Of a DNA stretch of 64,000 nt, positions 57,514 to 64,000 are shown one piece after another. The notes under the pieces are model-generated. The model did no database searches. It saw only the letters and a program-made list of their open reading frames with translations, and was not told the origin of the DNA. Origin of the DNA: Chloranthus sessilifolius (Eukaryota > Streptophyta > Magnoliopsida > Chloranthales > Chloranthaceae). A program made the position numbers and the translations under genes. The first letter of the stretch is position 1. Every line of letters begins with the position of its first letter. The stretch spans positions 86,274,097 to 86,338,096 of the forward strand of contig CM037590.1 in assembly GCA_021018995.1 (NCBI GenBank). The letters are read 5' to 3'.

Positions 57514-57524
57514 AGAGAGGGGCA
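57514..57524 (+). promoter_or_regulatory. Polypurine tract before the second A-family LTR
   Basis: AGAGAGGGGCA just before TGTCCCAAATTTAGCCC. Confidence 0.75.
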
Positions 57525-57526
57525 TC

Positions 57527-59085
57527 TGTCCCAAATTTAGCCCAAGGCCCGATCGAAATACACTTTGAGAGAGGCAGACTTTCAAGCTTTTGATGGTAGG
57601 TATCGTAACCTTAGGAACCTTCTCAAAACCTTAGGAGTCATCCCAAACCCTTAGGAATTACCCCTAATACCGAAGAAACCTCCCTGAACCATTAGAAACC
57701 AATCTCAACCTTTAGAATCCCTTCCGAACCCATACCTAGACTTTCCCGAAAAAAGATCAAAGAGTGGTGTACTAGGGCTAGCTGAGATCTTTTAATATGA
57801 TCAAATCATATACCATTGAAAAGTAGAAGTCTCTAGCTTTCCAACAAGCCAAGAATCACCTCAATCGAAACCGTACATCGAAAGATATGGCATTCCGAAG
57901 TTTCTGACAAATTAGTATTTTGAGTGGGGATCCATATGGGATTTGGCGCATACATGTGCCAAGCCATTTCTGGGCACAAGTATTAGTTGCGCCAGCCTGA
58001 TGTGCTCCCCCCCCCATGGGCAAGGAACCTCTCAAGCACTATTTGACATTATTTTGCTACAGTATTAGTTGTGCCAGGCTTAATTACAATAATAGTGGGC
58101 TTTTTACTCAAATTTCGTCTTTGGGGTTTGACTTGTTGACCATCTTGATGCCCTAGGTGTGCCTCACTTGTTCAGCTGCACCCTTCCTTATCCTATTTGC
58201 AACCCTCAAGTAATTTGAAACACTACCCTATCATCCACCATTAAGGCTACTTTCACACTTTTTTAAGCTTCAAAAATCATAGGAAACCTTAGATGCTTGA
58301 TTACCTAATTGCTAATCCAACTTAAGCCTCTAAGCACCCTCCTAACCTCTCCTTTTCCTATAAATAGAGAGGCACCCCTCCCTTTGAAAATGCTTGAAAA
58401 TTTTCCTAAGAGATAAGATTAAGAAAGAAGCTCCCTCTCCCTTTGGTGCCCCCTTTTGCATACAAATTCCATATCTCCCAAACTTTCTTTAGACCTTACC
58501 TTTCCTAAAATATCCCCTAGTTTAGGTGAGAGCCATCCTCTAGCCCTCCCTCTCTACCTCTTGGCTATCAAGCCCTAGGAGCTAGAACCCTTGTTCTAAC
58601 CATACAAGCCATCGAAAGCTCACCGAGGCACGCCTACGCAAAGGTCTACCGCGGTGCAACAAGGGCCTGAGAGCTCCGACTCTCCCTCTATTCCTCTACC
58701 TTTTTAGTTTTTCCTTTATCCACTTATTTATGCCGTTACGCCATCGAAATTTTGACAAGAGCGGAGGGGCACAAAGAGGATCATTAGTGCCTTAGGGCAA
58801 AGGGGAGTACTTTTTTCTTTTTATCTCTTATTTTATCTTTGGCCATAAGTAGAGATTGCATTAAGCGGGTTGATCGGGTGCCTAACACCTTCCCGATCAA
58901 TAATCGAAGCCCTTACCAAAGAGCGTTTGGCGTGAATCAGTAAATCAGAGTCATATTTGTGGTACTTCGATGCTTATAAAATTGATTTGGGTTTCCCGGG
59001 ATACTAAAAGCTCCGAGTGGCGACTCTAAATTTTTCGCAAGTGCGCATCATCGCGACGGGTTTAATACGAATTCATAGTTGCACA
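57527..59085 (+). mobile_element. Second A-family Tat LTR
   Basis: Begins TGTCCCAAATTTAGCCC at 57,527 and aligns with LTR A to its end; I place the end at GTTGCACA (59,085). Shared landmarks: GATGGTA.GTAT, TATAAATAGAGAG, CTCCCTTTGGTGC, TTAAGCGGGTTGATCG, GGCGACTCTA, GCGACGGG. The preceding polypurine tract and flank show it is a 3' LTR. The internal part of that element is to the left, where only PMD gene 2 and non-coding DNA are visible. Palindromic words occur at 57,941-58,079. Confidence 0.83.
58358..58367 (+). promoter_or_regulatory. TATA box of the second A-family LTR
   Basis: CTATAAATAG, identical to the element at 8,107-8,116 with a conserved flank. Confidence 0.7.
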
Positions 59086-59112
59086 GTAGGCGTCAACATA
59101 ATCACACTGAGA

Positions 59113-60640
59113 CCATGGCGGATCAGAGATAAGGAAGACAAAATGAGAATAATAATAATAACAATGGAGGAGAAGAAGAAAATCATTTCGAGGTGTAACC
59201 AGATGTCCCACGAACATTGGAGCAATACAATGATCCTAGTCCTTACGAGGATCAAAATAGTATCACTCATGCTCCCATTCTAGGGAATCATTTTGAATTT
59301 AAATTGGCAATGATTCAAATGTTGTCAATTTTCAAATCCATACGCTAATCTGACTCAAAATAATTTATATCCATACGCTCATCTGACCGATTTCATTAGG
59401 GTTTGCAAATTGTTTAGAGTACATAATGTGTCTGACGAGATAGAAAAGTAAAGACTTTTCCCTTTCTCTTTGAGAGATAAGGTGAAAGCTCGGTTTCTAT
59501 CCTTAGAACCAAGATCCATCAGAAGTTGGATGGAGCAACAACATGATTTCTTGAAGAGGTACTTTCCCATGAGTAAAACCAATGATCTATGTCAGAAGAA
59601 TCTGGTTTTGATTAGCAACCTATTGAGACATTTCATGAATGTTGGGAGCATTTTAATGAATTAGTTAGAAGCTGCCCTAATCATCAAATTTCAAGATGGC
59701 AACAAGTCCAGAGTTTTTATAATGGATTGATTTCAGAAGAAAGATGCATGGTCGATGCGTCCTATGGAGGATCCTGTGCCGTAAAGGAGGAGGGAGAAAT
59801 TTGGGCTCTTTTCGAAAGATTAAGCCAAACTACAATGCAAAATGAGACATTGGGGCATGTCAACCTTGATATGTCAACCAAATCTCATGTCTTGACAAAA
59901 GGTGGGATTTTCGACGTCAACAACGACACTTCTGACTTATCAACGAAAGTTGATATGTTATCCATACAAATGAATATGTTAGGAGCAACTAAGCAAGCTA
60001 AAAGTCCTTTCACCCCCACTGTCTGCTCAATTTGTGAACATCAGGTTCACATGGCTAACGAGTGTCCAACCACTCTGATGGTTTTTCCTAAAGAATCTAA
60101 TCCTCAGGAAAAGGTCAATGTGACTCAGTCATATCAATGACAAGCAATCTGGAATGGAAAAACCCTCCTAACCTAGGATGGGGAAGATCAAATCAGATTG
60201 GACAGGCAAACCAACACTATAGATCAAATGCACCAAGTGGACAGCAAAGTCTCCGTCCATAACAGAATTCTAACTTTCAACAGAATTTGAATTTCCAACA
60301 AAATTCGAATTATCATCACCCAAATTTTGAGTATCGCCAAAATCAGAATTTCAATCAATCTAATACTTCCAGTTCAAAGAATTTTGATTTTGAAGAGAAA
60401 CTGTTGCAAAAAATGCAAGCGTTCCAACAACAAACTTTGTAAGTTGTCCAGCAATCCATAGCCATGATGAAGGATCAATTTGGTCAATTGGCTAACCAGA
60501 TGAGTCAAAGAGAAGAAGGAAGGCTTCCCAGCCAGCCCATCAACAGCCCTCGAGGCCAAGCACCATCTGGTGAAGGACCATCAACTAGCCATCAGCTGAA
60601 GACTGTAATAGTCTTGAGAAGTGGATGAGTGATCATCCTT
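59113..60640 (+). pseudogene. gag: Athila copy E: gag
   Basis: Starts ATGGCGGATCAG at 59,113, the usual Athila-type MADQ start, with a stop a few codons later. After an Asn-rich tract and frameshifts the capsid part reads FPFSLRDKVKARFLSLEPRS and SWMEQQHDFLKRYFPMSKTN (59,455-59,585). The frame 59,727-60,140 holds the second capsid part and a zinc knuckle CSICEHQVHMANEC (C-x2-C-x4-H-x4-C). A Gln/Asn-rich tract (60,245-60,370) precedes FGQLANQMSQREEGRLPSQP. This is a better match to Athila than to Tat gag, although the LTR directly upstream is of the Tat A family. Stops and frameshifts inactivate it. Confidence 0.85.
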
Positions 60641-61327
60641 TGTTTGATGTGATCAACTAAGTTCCTACATACGCCAAGTTCCTCAAGGACTTGTGCACCC
60701 ATAAGAGAAAAGCATGTACACATGTGTCAAAGAAAGTGTTCCTAACTGATCAAGTAAGTTCTATCTTAAAATTGGATGCGCCACCCAAGCTCAAGGACCC
60801 TGGAGTCCCAACGGTTTCATATGTTATAGGTGGACAAACAATTGGAAAACACTTTTGGATTTGGAAGCAAGTGTAAACTTGATCCCATATTCGGTGTACG
60901 AAAAATTGGGACTTGGTGAGTTGCAACCAACTACTGTTACACTCTAATTAGTAGATAGGTTAGGAAGAAGGCCTAGAGGTATCATTGAAGATGTTCTTAT
61001 AGGAATTGATAAATTTGTCTTCCCTGTGGACTTTATTGTTTCGACATGGAGCATGTCAAATCGAAAAATCAAATCCCCATCATTCTTGGACGTCCTTTTC
61101 TAGCAACCATGAATGCCTGTATTAACTGTTGTACATGAGCTATGGATTTCTCTTTTGGTAACATGAAAGTGAGACTGAATGTGTTCAATGCCATGAACCA
61201 TTCCCCAACGAAGATGAGGTCGACTGATTTTATATCGACCAGGTGGATGAAGTGGTGGAAGAAGCTCTTCCGTGGTTACTCACTGATTTTTACCATTTTC
61301 TACCTATTAAAACCTGGCTTTTGTTAA
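60641..61327 (+). pseudogene. Athila copy E: protease region
   Basis: Reads YAKFLKDLCTHKRKACTHVS and VSSILKLDAPPKLKDPGVPT (60,691-60,876), then, after a frameshift, LDLEASVNLIPYSVYEKLGL (active-site DLG changed to DLE) and IIEDVLIGIDKFVFPVDFIV, PIILGRPFLATMNACI-like sequence near 61,075-61,125, and MDFSFGNMKVRLNVFN at 61,142. It ends near 61,327. No RT, RNase H or integrase follows, so the copy is deleted or belongs to a short, non-autonomous form. Confidence 0.83.
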
Positions 61328-62559
61328 GCCCTTGAGCTATTTATAATTATTTTTAGATTGTTTTACAGTTTAGGAATAAAGCTGCAGCTATCCATGTTTA
61401 TGTGCTAAGAGAAGGAGGTTATAAAAAACCAAGTGCTTCAACCTACATCTGCAGTTATATACAATTGTGTGGTTCAGTATATTCGAGCAAGTAGCTGCCA
61501 AGAGCCTCAAAGATGAATATTTTAGGCTATGGAGCAGATCTAGACAGATTAAAAGTTTCAGCTGGGGTAAACATGGGCAGGACAGTGTAGCAGCTTACAT
61601 TCAAGATGAGTGCAAATATCCCAGCTATGCAAGCCTTGATGACATCTGATGACAGCTATGTACACACTTGGGAAAACTCAGCATCAGTTGTAGCTCTGCA
61701 CACATTAATGCAGCCATGTGAACCCCCCTCCATAGCAGCATGCTAAGACAGCTTTGAGGGCATCACTTTCAGTAGTTACAAATCACAGCTGCAAGAGCAC
61801 ACTAGCTGCATCTCAAAACATATCCAATGCTATAGTTGCACAGCAGAATGGTACCAACTGAAGCTTAAGATCCTCTCAACATTTAGGATGCACCAGAACC
61901 TGTCGAGCAAGGTTAATTAAACCTCTCAAATAAAGAACTGAAGTTGCAGGTTTATCAAGTGAGCAAGTCGAGTAGATCATCTTGCAGCTCCAACCATCTT
62001 ATCAGCATCAGCCTACCTACAGAGCTGCACTAGCCACAAACGTGCAACAACTTGGAACTATTGAAAAAACAAACTTGTCGAGTTAAAGGAGGGGATGAAG
62101 CATGCAAACATTCAATAGTTGCACATGCACTAAAACCAACAACAAACCTCTCAAGATCACCTTTAGAACCTATCGACCATTTAAGCTTTGAATTCGTCAA
62201 GTAACCCAGCCATCCTCTCGACTTAAAGAGGTACCAATCCTGTCGACTGCAGCAATATAAAACTTCAGAACCTGTCGATGTGAAGCTACAACCATCCTCC
62301 CAAAATAGAAGGGAATAAAACCTGTCGAGCTCTTTAACCATAAAGCTTCAGCATCCTGTTGAATGGGAGCAGCAGCAGCCCTCCAACCTGTCAAAGAGGT
62401 CACTCCAATCCTCCCATTGTACCTGTCGACATTTAGAGTGCAGCCTTGTCCTTGATCCTGTCGAGTTGTGCTACACCAAACCTGTCGACAACTATCTTTA
62501 TATGCAGTTGCAACCTCTCGAAGAGCACTTACCAACCTCACGAAACCTTACTTGAAGCT
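61328..62559 (+). other. Copy E: non-coding 3' region
   Basis: No gene recognised. From about 61,860 to 62,530 the region is an array of short words (see the array entry); 61,328-61,860 shows nothing distinctive. Confidence 0.6.
61860..62530. repeat. Array of AACCTGTCGA-like words before LTR E
   Basis: About 18 variants of (A/C)ACCT(G/C)TCGA(C/G), e.g. GAACCTGTCGAGCAAG near 61,892, AACCTGTCGATG near 62,270, AACCTGTCGACAAC near 62,480. This is the same word family as in LTR C, here in the opposite orientation, matching the opposite orientation of the element. Confidence 0.82.
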
Positions 62560-62759
62560 TGTTAAGACCTGAAAAGTACCACTTTTCACCCCTTAACTTA
62601 GCCTTTGATTAGACCCTTAGCCATCTAATAAATGCTTGTTAAGTGTTTTCTATAGGTAATAAGCAGCAGGGCAATAAGGCCATGAATCCAGCTAAGGAGC
62701 CTGTTTTGGCACCAGAAGTCCCTCAGAAGAATGAACCATGAATCCAGACCATAGAAGAA

Positions 62760-63380
62760 CCTCGTGCAGCTGACAAAGCTCCAGAGGATTCAGAAAAATA
62801 CACTTCGTGCAGTCCTCGCGAAGTCCTAAGAATTCATAAACAAGTTCTCGCGCAATAGAGTGACAGAAGAGCTTCAGAAGCCTTGAGTCACGCAGCTCTC
62901 GCGAAGTTTAGAAGTTAAAGGTCGCGCAGCTCCCGCACAGTTCAAGAAGACCCCTCTCACCCTCATGCGGTTCGCTAAGAATAGCTGAGAGAGAGCTTCA
63001 GAATCTTGCCTCGCAAGAATTGCCGCATAAGATAGCGAGATGCAAATATCAAGAGAACTCACACGCAGCTTAAGAAAAGCCTCAACGCCATGAGGATCCT
63101 CATGGCGAACTTCTCGCTATTCAGAAGAAAGCGCCTCGAAGCCGAATTAGCCACGCGAAGTGAAGTGGAAAGCTCGCGTAGTTCCCACGCTATTCATAAT
63201 TATCAATCCAACTGCGCAAAGCCCAAACCAGCGAGAGCTTAACTGTCTACCTTGCGACTGCTCAAAGCATCAAGAAGCTGCAGCCGTGCGACGTCTGAAG
63301 CTTTATTGTTAAACCCAACCACACGAAGACTAGAGCTACCATGCGACAAGTCTGGAAATTGACTGCAACCTGGCGAAGCT
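62760..63380. repeat. Array of CTCGCGAAG/CGCGCAG words in LTR E
   Basis: About 20 words such as TCCTCGCGAAGTCC, CTCTCGCGAAGTTTAG, GGTCGCGCAGCTCCCG, CTCGCGTAGTTCCC, CTGGCGAAGC at 15-50 bp spacing. Position in the LTR matches that of the CTCGACAGGTT array in LTRs C and C1. Confidence 0.78.
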
Positions 63381-63503
63381 TTGAACTTTAACTTCCATCA
63401 TTCTGTAGAGGACTTTTTAGGGATTTCCAAGGATTATGGCACGCACTCCCATGCTCAAATCTCTGTGCATGTGCCTCGAGGCATCCAAGGATCATTATTT
63501 GGC

Positions 63504-63569
63504 CACGTGGCATCATTAAAATTAGGGTTTCCTAACCCTAATGCGTCGCCACACCACTTCTATATAAAC
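63504..63569 (+). promoter_or_regulatory. G-box and TATA element of LTR E
   Basis: CCACGTGG (CACGTG core at 63,504-63,509) lies about 50 bp upstream of CTATATAAAC (63,560-63,569). The G-box is a known plant bZIP/bHLH site; its use here is inferred. Confidence 0.55.
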
Positions 63570-64000
63570 CTAAGCCTGGTTTAGGTTTAAAGGGGGATAC
63601 CAAGAGGGATAGTGAGGAGACTTTGAGTTAGAATTTAGAGGAGGAACTCCTATCTCGGATTTTGTAATTTTCTTTTCCGTTCTTGTTCTTTCTATAACTG
63701 TAAGTAGTTTTCTTTTTCTTCTTTTTCTTCTCTCCATGGCTCAGCACTTGCTGGCCATGCCTTTGTATGTCTATTGAGGTTAGATTAATGGAGTTTTTAT
63801 AATAGGATTTGTACTCTTATGGGATTTGTGTATTTATGAGCTGTTCTGTGCAAGGCTGCTGCCTTGTGATCCGCCATTACTTTGGCTGTGTTTCAAAGCA
63901 ATGGAGGACCGATTCTAAGGATCCACTCAGATCCAAGTGACCTGTGTGTCTGGGCTATCACGGTCCTATACAGCCTTAGCCCCACCACAGGACCCACTAG

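Larger units (their letters stand above)
62560..64000 (+). mobile_element. Athila-type LTR E, truncated by the window
   Basis: Begins TGTTAAGACCTGAAAAGTAC at 62,560 and resembles the starts of LTR C and C1 over about 60 bp (TGTTAA, TTTTTCACC, CCTTTGAT). It has its own array of CGCGAAG words, a CACGTG G-box at 63,504-63,509 and a TATA element at 63,560. No clear polypurine tract precedes it. The 3' end is outside the window. Confidence 0.72.

Noticed and set aside
63720..64000. Possible host gene start near the window end (ATGGCTCAGCACTTGCTG)
   Set aside because: It lies about 165 bp downstream of the LTR TATA, so it is best read as the R/U5 part of LTR E; the frame does not stay open with recognisable sequence.

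Overview
The window is plant nuclear DNA made almost entirely of decayed, nested Ty3/gypsy LTR retrotransposons. Evidence for an angiosperm genome: Tat-lineage pol with a second, archaeal-type RNase H, Athila-lineage gag/pol with an env-like ORF, a Tekay/Del-type chromovirus with chromodomain, plant mobile domain (PMD) ORFs with GT-AG introns, and long A/T-rich non-coding stretches. The species cannot be named from this sequence. I see no convincing free-standing host gene, rRNA, tRNA or organellar insert.

Layout. (1) 1-8,837: the 3' half of Tat element A (+): pol, long 3' non-coding region, polypurine tract (PPT), 3' LTR at 7,217. (2) 8,915-11,325: PMD gene 1 (+, several introns), antisense to Tat element B (-), whose pol runs 17,838 down to 13,081. 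(3) 17,839-22,797: 3' LTR and env-like tail of Athila copy C1 (-), inserted in B. (4) 22,798-27,503: 5'-truncated Tekay-type chromovirus (+) with its 3' LTR. (5) 27,504-31,135: a second copy (D) of B's post-pol region, then a minus-strand ORF with an 18-bp/hexapeptide repeat. (6) 31,136-43,990: Athila element C (-), with gag, protease, RT, RNase H, integrase, env-like ORF and 3' LTR but no 5' LTR. (7) 44,005-51,285: Tat copy B2 (-): gag/protease, primer binding site (PBS) and LTR. (8) 51,350-56,672: a DUF7745/PMD-like ORF and PMD gene 2 (both -). (9) 56,690-59,085: a second LTR of the A family (+) with its upstream flank. (10) 59,113-61,327: Athila gag-protease copy E (+). (11) 62,560 to the end: start of an Athila-type LTR (+), cut by the window edge.

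Every long ORF carries stops or frameshifts, so each copy looks non-autonomous. Order of events: C1 interrupted B; C's 3' LTR lies in the D/hexapeptide segment; Tekay-type DNA abuts both C1 and D. The least explained signals are a duplicated Cys/His motif in the Tat gag-protease region, intron-bearing PMD genes lying antisense in Tat elements, family-specific short near-palindromic words repeated in the U3 of several LTRs, the hexapeptide-repeat ORF, and a GT-AG-bounded 71-bp insertion in the Tekay integrase.
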